From Cololabis saira (lineage: Eukaryota; Chordata; Actinopteri; Beloniformes; Belonidae), in contig NC_084599.1 in NCBI RefSeq assembly GCF_033807715.1, positions 14,978,625 to 15,042,624 on the forward strand: a stretch of 64,000 bases of DNA, written 5' to 3'. Position numbers and translations under genes: made by a program. Position 1 is the stretch's first letter, and every line of letters begins with the position of its first letter. The notes under the pieces are model-generated. The model saw only the letters and a list, made by a program, of their open reading frames with translations. It did not search any database and was not told where the DNA came from. Positions 33,045 to 46,366 of the stretch are shown here, in pieces.

Positions 33045-33110
33045 ATAAACTCTTTCTATTTCAAAATAATTTATCATACTTTTTATGTGATTATTATGAG
33101 TGTACACATA
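33045..33110 (-). mobile_element. LINE fragment (part 1), split from 26270-26466 by the Gypsy insertion
   Basis: The minus strand reads MINYFEIERVYDH up to the target duplication and joins in frame with LCWKPHVDH on the far side of the Gypsy element. IERV followed by a WKPHxDH block is the usual order in these LINE proteins. Confidence 0.6.
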
Positions 33111-35612
33111 TTGCTATGTATATATTATTATTAAAGGTCTCCCACTATAATAATAATAATAACATTTGTACGCTTTTGAATACATTCATTATAGGACAAA
33201 GACTGCACAAGCAAAAATGGTGAATTTTGTGCAGCTGGAACACGGTTGAACTGTACTACTCGGGATTATTTCCCTTTAAGAACCGTGTAGTAGTGATTCC
33301 ACTACGACACACCCACCACACGACCCGCCTCTGTCCTGCTGGGAGAGACTTCCCACAACTAAGTACACACAGCTGCTTTGATAACTTAGGCTTTCTGTTC
33401 TTTGTAAATGAAACTGAAAGTAACTTCATTCCTGAATATAACGGGAGAGGCTCAGCCTTGAGCTGCCATTAGCAGGAAAATTGTTGTACTTTACTTTCAT
33501 ACTTCAACTACAACTTCAGATGAGGTATTCTGAAAAACCTATATGAATTCCTTGGTTAGAAACAACACATCCTCAATGTAACGGATGTTTCTTAAGGTAG
33601 GTAGGTCTTTTTTCCCCAGTTTGTAGATATTGTTTTTGACTCTTTTTTTATCTGGCTGTGTTCCGTTATATTTTACAGAAATGTTTTCTTGGTATTGTAA
33701 ACAATAATTATGAGTGATAATGACTAATAGAAGTTCAACTCAGACATAAAATTACTGAGAGTGCATTTTTAACTTGATGATGAAATAGGTAATATATGAT
33801 AAAAGTTCTCAATGTAATTTGATTGTCAGTATGACTAATGAGAGACCAGAGAGGACATTTAAAACTACCGGTAACAGGTACACAGACAAAGCTTGATAAA
33901 TGACGCCAAACAAAGTTCCCCACTGACCCATCCAAAGCACAGTTTCCGAGGCAGAATAATAACAGGAAAATCTATCCATCCGAGACTCAGACAAACAGTA
34001 CTGAGAAAAACCTTTGGGAGGCAACACATAGCAACAATAAGTAAGTAAATAACAACAGGAACCAGTTACTTAACAGTAACAATAGCACACAATCAAGAAA
34101 GGGTCTCAAATATATAGGGTCTAAAATCACATACATGTAAAGTAAATTTTAAGCCACGGAAAAAACATTTGTTGTGAGTTTTCTCAAGTTTGTTTTGAAT
34201 GTTAAGTTGCAAAAAAATATTGATGTGGGAAATTAAGTTTATATATACAGAACGGCAGTTGAAAACTTGAAGTGGCTAATTTACTTTTTTATTATTATTG
34301 TTTTGTTCTTTTGATTTGATTCAGATCTGGCATTCACATATTGGAACATCAAACCTTTTATTGTCTGTCATAATATTCAATTTATTAATGGGGGCGCAAA
34401 GCAACAAAAAAATGCACCAGGTTTTAGGATGTTAATGATCACACATCCTATAATATGCTGATGCAAGATATCTGATGATCTGCTCTTGTTGATCTGTACT
34501 TTAAAATTAGCAACACTGCTAAAACCTTGGAAGCAGACCTGGGGAGGGAATGGGAAGTTTGATGGGGGAGTGGATGTGCTTTGTTTCTATTGCTTTGCCT
34601 TCAAATCCTCTTTTTTTTTATATGCTGAAGAGGATTGGAGACACAGTCATAAAAAGGTCAAGTTTTTTGTTGTTTTTATCTCTCTTTATCTTAGAATTTT
34701 GTGGTTAAATTCAGAATTCAGACCTTTTCTAATTAGAAGTACGAATGCCTGAAAGCAACTCATTCTCATGTAGAGCCTTGCTGGAGGATGTCACTTACAG
34801 ATTTTACTCTTCACTTCTCTGTGGCCTCCATCAGATGGAGCTACCGAACTGTCTCCATCAGGCAGACTGTGTTGCATATTTGTACAAGCTGTGGGCGTTT
34901 AAAATTAGAACTAACATTACAAGAAACTGTGTGTTGTTTCTTACCTGCTGTAGAATGACATTACTGTCTGGCACTTACTCCACTGCAGCACTCTTTCCAG
35001 TCTCATCATCGTCTTTAAAAAAATAAATAAAAATGTTTTCATAAAATTCCTCAGGCCTCTACTTTCCTCCTATCTCTTCTGCACACCAGACTTACGCTGG
35101 CCAGACATTCTCAAATTTTACTTGAGCTGGCTGAATGAACTCAAACAAGAGTCAAAGGTTGTGTCGGTGACCAAACATTTTAGGGGGGTAGGGGTGTTTT
35201 TGGCCACTATTTCAAGGACAGTTAGGAAGAAAGAAATATAAAATGGTTTTATGTAACTCAAATATTATATGTTTCCAGAAATAGGCCGATTTTAAGTGCT
35301 GATTTGCAGGAGAGCCTTGTACTTAATACTCAAGCTGCACTTACAACTTAAGATAACATATTCTAAACAATATATGTGAACTTATAAATTTAAAAATTAC
35401 AAATAAAAATATAGATTTGAAAGATATTCCCTGCAGGTCACTATTTATTCTTCTGGTCACAATTCATAGTTTTTCTATATTGTTTTTTTTTTTTTTCATG
35501 CCGATTATTGTTGCATGATACAACACAGTGATATAGTTGCTATAATATTACATGTTTTCATTTTTACTTTACACTGGACAAGGTTTGAACATTCAGGACC
35601 AAATGGGTCGAC
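33111..35612 (+). other. upstream region of the very large GTPase gene
   Basis: No coding exon recognised. It should contain the promoter and one or more 5' untranslated exons of the downstream gene. A candidate splice donor (TTAAGGTAGGTAGG) lies near 33595. A 93-codon frame at 34745-35026 has no recognisable domain. Confidence 0.4.
33409..33421 (+). promoter_or_regulatory. ISRE-like interferon response site
   Basis: TGAAACTGAAAGT matches the ISRE core GAAANNGAAA recognised by IRF/ISGF3. It sits about 2.2 kb upstream of the start codon of a gene from an interferon-inducible family and 370 bp from the Gypsy LTR. Use as a promoter element is inferred from that position and needs a mapped transcription start. 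Confidence 0.45.
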
Positions 35613-38600
35613 ATGACTGAGAGTGTGTCTCCAAAAATGGATAGCTCAGAGGAGGAAGAGGTAAGATGCAATAAAAAACAAAAGGACTCAAAACATAGAG
35701 TCCCTTTTCTTTTGGTAATTATCTTCATTTTTATTTCCCATATTTATCAAGGAATTCTTTGATGCATCAGATTCCTTCCTTGAACCTCACAGTGCTGAAA
35801 GACACTCTCCTGTCTCGCTGCAGGCTGACTGTAAGTTTTACTGATGCAAGTGTAGAAGTGCAACTTTCAGAATGTTTTATAAATGTTGTATGTTGTATAA
35901 AATATGCTTTTTATTCTTGTAAATGATGTTTCACAAAGATTATATGAAGACACAGAGTGTTGTTTTCTCCTCTGACAGATGTTCCTCCTCCAGGAGAAGT
36001 AACAGTCCTCCATGTTGGCAGTGAGACAGTTTCACTTGAGTTTGAAAGCAGCTCTTCCTCCGGTAGATACAAGCTTCATGTCGATTACAGCTGTAACACA
36101 CAGAGAGGCAGCGTGGACACTGACGACAGTGACAGTGTAGAGGTTGAGGGATTAAACTCTGGGACTGAGTATACTTTCAACATCAAAAGGATATCAGAAA
36201 ATGGAACTGAAAGCAACGTCACCTCTTTGTCTGTATTTACAGGTAAATCTGGCATAAAAATGTTATGTTTGAATGAAATTTGTACATATTATGAAGGCAT
36301 TCATTTGCTTATTGGCATATTGTAGGGCAATTTACATTTTACATTGATTGTGTTGAGTTTATTGTAATGGCTTGTGGCAGTCTGCAAAGAAAATGATTGT
36401 CTCATATTTGATCTCGTATTGTATCATATTGGATGATATGAAAGAAGAAAAAAAAATTGTATCTCCAAATACAGGGAAAAGATCACTTAAATGTCTCACT
36501 CCCTTTCGAATATGTACTTTGTTATGTCTCATGTTAAGACGATTGTCTTCTTTCTTTCTTTTTTTATATGATTCATATTCGAAATAAACACTACTACTAC
36601 TACTACTAAATGTAAGAAACTTTGTATGTGTTACTCTCACAGAACCGGTTCCTCCTGCTGGGATAACAGTCTCTAATGTCACCAGTGAGTCACTGTCTCT
36701 GCAATGGGATCCTCCAGCTGGTGAAGTGGAGTCTTGCATTGTGACCTGCTGCAGTGGAGGAGAAACTGTGGAAGAGATGACAACAAACACAAACAGTGTT
36801 ACATTCAGCAGCCTGAAGCCAGGAGTGTCTTATTCCCTCCATGTTACTGCACAACTGAGAAATGGAACTACAAGCACCCCAGCTTCAATAACTGTCAAAA
36901 CAAGTAAGTAAAAGAAAAAAACATAAAACTTGCAAAAACTCTATATGTAGAAAGAATGAGTTCAATAGACATAGACATAGATATACAGTAGTATATTGAC
37001 ATACATACCAATCAAAGTTTCCCTTTCGTTTGAATTGAAAGAATCCATACTAGGAGTGAGTCTGCTAGCTTCTTCCTGCCATACGCACACATATGCATAA
37101 AAGAATAGATTAGAACAGAATAGACCCCTAGCTTGTTGGTAATGAGTACAACATATTTTGGTGGGCAGGACATACTGGAGCTGGAGGCAAAACAACTTCC
37201 ACTGTAACCTGGGTGCAGTGTTTAACTGTATTTAAAGTTAACTAGTTTTGAAAGTTATGAAGGAAGATAACATTTGTAAATCAGTGACCAATCCGAGTAC
37301 ATAAGATTGCTTAATCACCAGGACCATCAGTGTTGCTTAAAGAATTTAACCCTGGCTGTTTCTCATTAGATGGGCATGATAAACACCAGTGTTGATATTA
37401 TGTTATACACATAACAGTAAATGCCTAGGGGACTGTCTTCATGTGGTGACACTGAAATATAAAGCTGTGTGTCATCGGCATAAGTATGGTAGGAAATGTT
37501 GTGATGTTCCATAATCTGAGCTAGGGGTAGCATATAGATGTTGAATAGAAGCGGTCCGAGAATGGACCCTTGAGGAACCCCACATGTGATCTTGGTTCTC
37601 TTAGACTCATGGTTTCCAATTGACACAAAAAAGGCCCTATCTTGCAAGTTTGAACCATTGAAGCACAGTGCCGGTAAGTCCCACTCACTTTTCCAGTCTG
37701 CTGAGAAGAATGTTATGATCAACTGTGTCAAATGCAGCACTCAGATCCAGTAATACCAGAACAGAGGATTTGCCTGCATCATTATTCAGATGAATATCAT
37801 TTAAGACTTTGCTGAGTACAGTCTCAGTGCTGTGGTGTGGCCGAAATCCAGACTGAAATACATTAAAGAGGTTGTTTTGCATCATAAAGGCATGGATTTG
37901 TTGGAAAACGACCTTTTCAATGATTTTCCCCAAAAATGGCAGATTTGATATTGGCCTATAGTTACTAAGTGTTGTAGCATCCAGATTGATTTGTTTAGAA
38001 GAGGTTTTATTACTGCAGTTTTCAACGCCTGGGGAAACTGGCCTCTTTGAAGAGAAGTATTTATTATCTGCAATACATCCGGAGCTATGCAGTTTAAAAC
38101 TGTTTTAAAAAAGTTTGAAGGCAGAATATCAAGACAGCATGCTGTGGGCTTTACTTTTGAAACCGTTTCCGTTAGGGTTGTATAATCTAAGGGGCAGAAC
38201 TGTCCCAGCTTTACTAGAGGACGGCAAGGCTGGAGTGTTATCATTCCTGGGTTGGAGCTGCACATTGCTTGTCTTATCTGTAATATTTTGTTTGTGAAAA
38301 AGGCAGCAAAGTTATTGCAGGCATTTTCAGACAGCAGCTCAGGGGGGATTGAGGCTGTGGGGTTTGTCAGTCTTTCTACCAGAGAAAACAGTGTGCAAGC
38401 ATTATTACTGTTTTTATCAATAATATGTGAAAAATACGATTACCTTGCATTCTTCAGTTTCTGGTTATAGTTGCAAAGACTCTCTTTATTAATGTTGTAA
38501 TATACCTGAAGTTTGTTTTTGCGCCACCTGCGTTCTGCTTGTCTACATATCCTTCTCTATGCTTTAACCAGTGTGGCGTTTCTCCAGGGTGACTTTTTAC

Positions 38601-41600
38601 TCCCGGACAGAACTTTGGTCTTAATTGGGGCGATAGAATCAATAACAGTCATAACATTGGAACTGAAACTGTTAACGAGGTCATCAACTAGAACTGAGGA
38701 CAGGGTTGTTGATGGTGTAAAACCCTGGGTGAATAATGCACAGGTGTTATCATTTATATAACGCTTTCTGATTTCCTCTGCTTCACCTTTCATAGGATTG
38801 GCAACAGTGGTCATTTTAAACAATACACAGTAGTGATCACCACAACCTCTGAGATATTAAGACCCTTGGAAATAATTCAATCTAGAACATGTCCTCGGTT
38901 ATGCATTGAATCTTTGACATTCTGGGAAAGCCTAAAATTATCCAGCATATTTAAAAGTTCCTTAGCACATCCATCTTTGGGATTATCAACATGAATGTTA
39001 AAATCACCCACTAAAAGAACACAATCCATGCACATAATTGACAGTAGTTTGGCAAACCCATCAAAAAACCTTGCATCATATTTGGGGGGTCTGTAGATGG
39101 TCACTAAGATTGCTCGACAGGGGGATTTTAACTGAATGGCAACATATTCAAAGGAATCAAATTGACCAGACATTTTATTGCATTGAAAGCTGTCCTTGAA
39201 CAGAGTGGCAACTCCGCCTCCTCTCTTATGTATTCTTGCTTCACTAAAGAAACTAAAATTCTGGGGTGTTGACTCAATAAGAACTGCTGCACTATTATCC
39301 TGACTTAACCACGTTTCAGTTAAAAACATAAAATCAAGGTTGTGCTCGTTAATAAAATCATTGATTAAGAAAGATTTGCCAACCAGAGACCTAAAAAAGG
39401 GCTAAATGTAAATGTAAGTCCTTAACAGGAGACACTGGTGAGTTTCGAGGATGACATGCTATACTCAACAGATTGGCAGATTTAATTGAACTTTTTTCAT
39501 TTCAGACTGAAGTTACTGGAAACAGTCATGGAGGCTAGACTATTGCGGATTCCAATTCAAATCTCTTAGCCGTCTGTGAGTCTTTGGTTGGGTTCGACTG
39601 GTCTGTAGATAAGTGACACGCAAGAAGGCTACAAAAGCTGAAATCCAGATGTGTCTTGAGGATGTTAATTCATAGAACATAAGTTATCACAGCGTAGCAG
39701 GAATGGATTTAAGAAATAATCAACTAGAAAAATAAACTGCAAGTCATAAATGGATGGGTCAACCCAGACCAGACTCTCACGCCCACAACCACGTGACCCC
39801 TCGCACCTCTGCAACACACACCAATGCCTCGTACACCCATTCACAGCCACAATGTCCCCTACATAGACTAAAGGCAGAAGTGAATATTTGGGAACAGCAT
39901 TTTGGTTTCGTGTAAAAAAAAAAAAAAGAGTACTACTATTTACTTTGAGGATATTGATGGAGAAGTACAGAGAAGGTCAAACGGAGCTACATTGTGTCTT
40001 ATTTTTTGAGGAAGTCTGAAGTAGCTGAGAACCCTGGAGTGGTGCAGAACATCTATGGAAGTCAAAAGACAGGGCTGAGGTGTTCTATAGGTGTGACAGA
40101 GGGGTTCAATATGGAGATAAGACTCTTGGATCAACCCTTTATGTTTGCTATGGTTTTGGACAGGTTGAGATATGAGGTTAGATAGGAATCTTCCTGGACT
40201 ATGTTATTTGCAGATGAGCATTATCAAGCATTATCAGACAACCAGTACTACCTGTAGGTAATATTCATTGGGACAACAATTGCTATCAAATACAAAACTC
40301 GGTTTTTTACTTTTTTTTTTTAACCATTTTCTGTATCTCCACAGAGACCAAACTGGAAAGCCTTTTGGAGGATCTGGGGTTGACTCCGTACTACAGAGAG
40401 AAACTAACACTCAGCAAGATCCTGGAGATTGATGAGAAAACCATCACGGATGTTCCTGTCAAGAGTAAATCAGATCTTCCATGGTATTTTCTAAAGAAAC
40501 TGATGATGGTGAATGTAACAGCTAGAAATATGAAGGGTTCATCAGCTTATGAGTCAACGTATGATGATTCATCACGGACCAAGTTAGATTTCAGGGATCT
40601 ACTTGTCAGTCCAAACACAGGTGACACACTAAACCCTCTCGACATAATCACTGCTCTCTTTCTGTGTTCAGATGCTTTTGTACAACAAGAAATGGCACTA
40701 AAAATGTCGATGTGTCAGTTTGCTGTGCCTCTGCTGCTTCCCAGCTGTGATACAGAACAGTGTACACTCATGTTGTGGGCCATGAGAGACATTATTAAGA
40801 AGTACAGACCTCCAGCTCTTTCACAATCCAAGGGTTTCATTGAAGAAAGAATAGTTGATTCTCAAGTTCCAATGATCTCTTTTGTGAGACTGGGTAACTG
40901 CTCCTTGTCAAAGTCAGAGATCCTCAATAAGCTTCTCAGCAATTCTCAGCAGTACCACGACACCTTTGTTCACCACAACATGGAGGGTGGTGACAGTCCA
41001 AAAAGAACATCCAATGGACTGACAGAAATCACCTGGTACCTTCCTTGTGGCAACACAAACATTGATCATTTCAATCAACCAGTGGCTGTTGCTAATCTTC
41101 ATGGGGACATTGCTTCAATCGAAACACAATACTCCTTTCTGTGTCAGACATCTGCAGCAGTTTTTGTGTTCTTTGACCATTTGGACTCTGAGTGCAAAAT
41201 TCTCACAAACCAAAACAATAAAGCGCAAATCTTCTTGGTGGGAGACGGTGAGAGCAAGAACTTCAGCTTAGAAACACTAGAAAATGTAGTAACGGCACTG
41301 GACTTGACAACAAACAATGTTGTTATTAAGACAAAACAGAAAAATGATGCAGATTTTATCAAATGTTTGAGGAAAAAGGTGAGTGATGTAGTTGAAAACC
41401 CACAAATGAAGATGCCAATAGCAAATATGGCTGTCGTTGCTCATGAACTGGGAATCCGGGTTGATGAAGACTCTCCAGAGTGTCAGGCTGGAAAGAAGAG
41501 TGCAGATGCCATCACTGAAGAAATTCAAGACCTTCTTCAGTATAAAGAACAACAACTTCCCCTGCAAGGCCAAATATGGAAAGAACTCACTGGCTTAGAA

Positions 41601-44600
41601 AAAGAGGAATTTCGTCTTCACAAAGTTGGATCTAAGAACATAGAAATCTACAAAAGTGACCTACAAGAACAGAAGAAAAAATTGCGAAAAGAGCAAAGCT
41701 CTTTTAAGCTGTCCCCAGCTATGACATGCTTCATCAATGAAATATCCAGACCGGTAATAGAAAGGTGTTATTTCCTGAAATGGATGCGAATGAACCTTGA
41801 TAACGTCTCTCGTTTAAAACTCTCCGCACTAAGAGAGCTGTACAAGGAAAAGTGCACAGATTCTGCAAACAAAGAGGAGGTGAAAGAAATTGACAGACAA
41901 CTTTCCAGCAGCTCTCTGGGGATTGAACATTTCTTCCGTGAAATGGGCCAGATCTATGAAGCTTCCCTCTCACTTCCAGAAACACACGCATCACGTCAAC
42001 AATTTCAACATCTACCCAAACTCTGTGCACAGTTGCTGCTTGATGGATTTCCTCTTGAACTTGTTGATGGAGATGCATCCAACATACCTCTGAGATGGGT
42101 GAGTGACGTTCTCACTCAGCTGAATCTCTTGGTGTCTCCAAAGAACAAAATACGGGTAGTTACAGTCCTTGGAGTTCAGAGCACTGGAAAGTCCACTCTC
42201 CTGAACACCATGTTTGGAGTGCAGTTTGCAGTCAGCAGTGGTCGATGTACTCGGGGTGCCTTCATGCTGCTCATCAGAGTCAATGAAGACATCAAAAGAG
42301 AATTTGGCTGTGACTTCATGGTGATCATTGACACCGAGGGCTTAAAGTCACCAGAACTGGCTCAGCTGGACAACAGCTATGAGCATGACAATGAGCTTGC
42401 AACGCTTGTGGTGGGGCTGAGTGATATCACCATTATCAATATTGCAATGGAGAATTCAACTGAAATGAAGGACATTCTGCAAATAGTGGTTCACGCTTTC
42501 CTCCGGATGAAGGAGGTGGGCAAAAAACCAAAATGTCAGTTTGTTCATCAAAACGTTTCTGATGTTTCTGCTCATGAGAAGAACCTACGAGACAGAAAAC
42601 TGCTCCTGGAACAGTTAAATGAGATGACCCAAGCAGCAGCCAAAATGGAAAAGAGAGAGGAGAACAAAAGCTTCACTGATGTGATGGAGTACAGTCCAGA
42701 CACTGGGAACTGCTACGTTCCTGGACTCTGGAATGGAAGCCCACCAATGGCACCAGTCAATGTGGGATACAGCGAGACTTTATACGAGCTCAAGAAGAAC
42801 ACCATCCAACAACTGGGGGAGTGTGTATCATCTGCTAATGATTTGTTGGAGTTTAAAGAGTGGATGACCAGTCTGTGGAATGCTGTGAAGCACGAAAACT
42901 TCATCTTCAGCTTCAGAAACAGCCTTGTAGCTGACGCATACATGAAGCTCTGCACAGAGTTCAACAAATGGGAGTGGGAATTCAAGAAAGCAATGTACAG
43001 CTGGGTTTCCAACGCAGAAACAAAGATTTCCAACTTTGGTACAGTCGCTGCAAAGTCTCAAATATCTGATATGGAAGAATTTCTTGCTCAGTTAAAATGG
43101 GAAGCAACCACAGAGCTGTCTAAATGGGAGAAGAAGCTCCTTGACAATCTGGAGGAATACTTCAAGCAGACAGATGGACATGTCCATTTGGTTCAAGGAC
43201 ACAAAGAGGAATTTAACAATTGTGTAAAGAGTCTTTATCGAGAAATTGAAAATTCTGTCGTAAATCAGCTCACAGCAGCAGCGGATATCAAACGGGGAAT
43301 GAAAGAAGTCGACAAAATCAAGGAGAACCACACAAAAGAAATAGAAAAGGCAGTGAGTGAATTGATTACTGAGTGTCGAAAGAAAAATGTCCAAATGACA
43401 GACAGAGAGTTAAACATAGAGTTTGATAAGGTGTGGAGTGAAACACTGAGGAAGATGTCTTTCTCTGAACTAAAACGCACCGATGTCTTCACAGATGTGA
43501 GCCACTATCTGAGAGAAAGTGTTTCACACAAAGGGAGTCATGCATGTGAACTCCTGAGTGGAAAAAGCCTTGAAAAGTGTGGGTTGGCAGCTTTCAAATA
43601 CAAACCTCAAGGATTGCTTGGAAAAATAAAACACAAAGTCAGGGGTTGGTTAACTCTTCAAGATCTTGTGAAAACCAGACAAAAATTGGCTGACAATATA
43701 ATCGCTATCTCTCTGAACTTCGCAAAAGACAAAAAGAAAAGAAAAACCAACTACCACAATACTTACATCCAGGAGATCCTTCATATGATCGATGAAAGGC
43801 TGAACAATGCTGATGTTGACACAAACATTGAGTTTGAAGTTTCTCTTAAGCAGCACATCTGTGCAGTTGCAGCCAGAAACTTTCAGAAAATGCAAGAAGA
43901 CTTCATACAAGCAAATGACCCCAAGATCCTTCTGGGTAGAAACAAGAAAAAGTTCTGTGCAGATTTCAAAGATGTTTTCCACAAACGAGACCAGTGCCAG
44001 AAGAAGGCTGAAGAGTTCACAGAACAATGTCTGAAACCTGCTGTTGAAGACTTTGTCTACCGTTCTCTGGGTCCAAATATCACAGAAGAAATGATGAGAA
44101 GTAAAGCGTTCAGCACACGAACCTCCTTCCAGGGTTCAGTTCTGCTGGATTTGCTGTCAAAGGAAGACTTCATCAGCTATCTGAGCTGCATTTGCAATTA
44201 TGAGGATTATGTTAAAACATGGATACTTGAACAAATAAAGGAGCACTTCTCAGATGCATCTAAGATATCTGGGTATGAGGAAGAACATCTCAAGTCGAGC
44301 ATCAAAAATATAAAGGATGCCATGGAAAAGGCCAATTCAGAGAAGAGTGCTGACCTGAAGACATTTGTTAAACGCATCTGCAAAGAACTCGGTGATAAAC
44401 TAGTAATTTCCCAGGATGCTCTTGGTGCCTTCATGATCCTGAACAACGCTGACCGGAAACAGTTTTCTAAGTCACTCATTGAGTCTGTGGAGAAGATAGA
44501 AAAAACACTTAAGAAAACGTTTAAAGACACAACCTTCGAAACCAAAGTAGAACATCTCTGTGTGAATCCTCAGACTGAGCTTTTCAACAGAGTGGTTGGT

Positions 44601-45020
44601 TGTGGGAAACAGTGTCCATTCTGTAAAGTTCCCTGTGAAGCAGGAGGACAAGATCACACTATTCACTTTGCTTCCCTGCATCGACCAGAAGGTCTGGGTA
44701 TATACAGGTGGGACGGTTCAGAAAAACTTGTATCTGACATTTGCACATCTCTTGTGATCAGTAACTGCTGCTTTCGCTGCCGCGCCACTAAAAACGAGTG
44801 GCATCCTTACAAATCTTATGTGGACATTTTTCCAGACTGGCACATCCCTCCTGACGGGAGCCTTGAGGCATCAGACTTCTGGAAATATGTGATGACCAAG
44901 TACAACAATCAATTTGCTGAGGCATATAATGCAAATCCTGCTGACATTCCTGAAACTTGGAAGAAAATTAAAAAAGAACAGGCAAAAGCGAGCCTTAAAA
45001 AGTCATTTAACATCAAGTGA
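35613..45020 (+). CDS. interferon-induced very large GTPase (GVIN/VLIG family) with two N-terminal fibronectin-III domains
   Basis: Exons 35613-35660, 35752-35830, 35979-36242, 36643-36903 and 40345-45020 join in phase to 1775 aa. After a short acidic start come two fibronectin-III domains (about residues 43-217), one per exon. The 4.7-kb last exon encodes the VLIG-type part: P-loop GVQSTGKST (residues 827-835), switch II DTEG (880-883), a likely G4 region (CQFVHQNVSD), a long helical region and a conserved C-terminus with CPFCKVPC and WHPYKSY. Very large inducible GTPases are related to dynamin-type and GBP GTPases, are cytosolic or nuclear and are induced by interferons; their function is poorly known. 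A single giant coding exon is typical. Intron 4 holds a dead LINE and an RTE-like relic. The frame is intact. The exact paralogue cannot be told, so no symbol is given. Confidence 0.93.
36362..36608 (+). mobile_element. LINE 3' end with (ACT)n tail in intron
   Basis: ATATTCGAAATAAAC followed by about seven ACT units, matching the TCGAAATAAA tail type seen at 22625. It lies between the two fibronectin-III exons. Confidence 0.55.
37366..39410 (-). mobile_element. L2-type LINE, endonuclease and reverse transcriptase, broken
   Basis: On the minus strand the endonuclease comes first (TETWLSQDNSAA, GGGVATLF, LLVGDFNIHVDNP, MHNRGHVLD). Reverse transcriptase follows (LDLSAAFDTVDHNIL, ITCGVPQGSILGPLLF and YADD at 37473-37484). 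Several frame breaks separate the parts, and the 3' end is missing. It is inserted antisense in intron 4 of the very large GTPase gene. Confidence 0.88.
39945..40225 (+). mobile_element. RTE-like reverse transcriptase relic
   Basis: The plus strand reads RCSIGVTEGFNMEIRL, then FMFAMVLDRLRYEVR and SWTMLFADE. This follows the VGVTEGFKVEVGL...MVMDRLTDEVR...WTMMFADD pattern of RTE-type LINEs with a gap and a stop. It lies just before the giant exon. Confidence 0.6.
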
Positions 45021-45667
45021 GTTGTTTCTTCATTCACCATTAATTTAGTTTCCTACTGATCACTCTGGAAGCAGCAACGGTTACAAAACTGAACATTGTC
45101 TTTACTAATTTACATCTGACTTTACACACTCTGAAATGTAATTGAGGTACAAATTAGGAACCAAACCCCTATGCGGGGCAATTTTACCGACTGTTTTAAT
45201 GCTAATCTCACAGATTCTCATGTTTAAAATAAGTTTAATATCTTTGTGATTTCAGTCTGAAATAATCATTCTTGGAACGTAGACAGGAAACGGTAATCTT
45301 TAATATTACTACAGATGAGAAAACACATTTTTATGTTGTCCATCTTTATATCTTTTATAACATTTACAAGGTTTTCACACAGCATATATTTTGTTGATTA
45401 CTTTATGACAGTGTAATATTTATGTCTATTTTTTTCAATCACTGTAAGTTCCAATAAGTAAATCTTTAGATATGATAGTGAGTGTTCTTGCTTTTTACAT
45501 AATTGCATGTATTTTCAAAGTACAATTGACCTTTTTTCAAGCCCCGCCCCTGTTGCTAGGTCAGACAAAACAGTCATCTCTCCCATCCTTTCCCATTGTA
45601 AAAACAGGTTTTACATCACTTTATTTCTTATTAATGTACCAAAGCAAATCAACAGCAACCAGATATA

Positions 45668-45673
45668 AATAAA
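45668..45673 (+). terminator. candidate poly-A signal of the very large GTPase gene
   Basis: AATAAA 650 bp after the stop codon; the first clear match to the consensus on this strand. No transcript evidence. Confidence 0.4.
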
Positions 45674-45749
45674 AAGGGACACTTCGGGTACCATGTAGTG
45701 AGTTTACAAAACTGAGATTTTTGGCGAAAACAAGATTTTTTTGATTAGC

Positions 45750-45925
45750 TTAGCTAAGATCATGGTGGAAGAGTTGAACTGCGAGCGTGGCCGTCCACAT
45801 AGCTTTATCCAAAGCAGACATTTTTCGTAATTTACCGTTGGCTTTGGGATAAAATGTATTCCTGTGATTCTCTGTGGGTAGCGGGTGTCACTTTTACAAG
45901 GGCCCCAAGCACACCGCTTAACCAT
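45750..45925 (-). pseudogene. THAP-domain exon fragment
   Basis: The minus strand reads MVKRCAWGPCKSDTRYPQR, then GIHFIPKP and CLLWIKLCGRP. This is the first part of a THAP zinc finger (C2CH), with the CxxxC start and the W-I-x-x-C block. It then runs out into unrelated sequence and no C-terminal exon is seen. It is probably the first exon of a transposon-borne THAP protein. Whether it is transcribed is unknown. Confidence 0.6.
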
Positions 45926-46366
45926 TTAAAGATAAAGCGGTGTTTAGTTATTATTTCCTGATAATTCAGGTGGTGCCCCGTTTTGATTTATTCATTTTGA
46001 TAATTCATCTTCATTATTAATAACTACCATAAGAAAATGATTAATAACTCTAATAACTGAACAAGCACAAAAAATGTATGTGAACGAAAGAGACGACTAC
46101 TTTGTCCGACCATATATTCTGCCCTGAATGTAGCAACTGAAAACTATTTTTCTGATTGGTCAGTCAAGGACCAATCAGAAGGCTGACAAAAGGTCAATCA
46201 CATTACTCAAGTATATCATTATAAAGTTGACATGACGTTATTTTGGATAAATATCATAGAAAACATTCAAGAGTAACCAGGGGTGAAACTAATAATTATC
46301 CTCATCAGCCACATCTAGTGGCTAAAGTGAAAATTTCAAATGCTATGAATATTTTGCTCCTGTTAA

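Noticed and set aside
41144..44681. Minus-strand frames of up to 125 codons in the giant exon
   Set aside because: Antisense shadows of the GTPase coding sequence.
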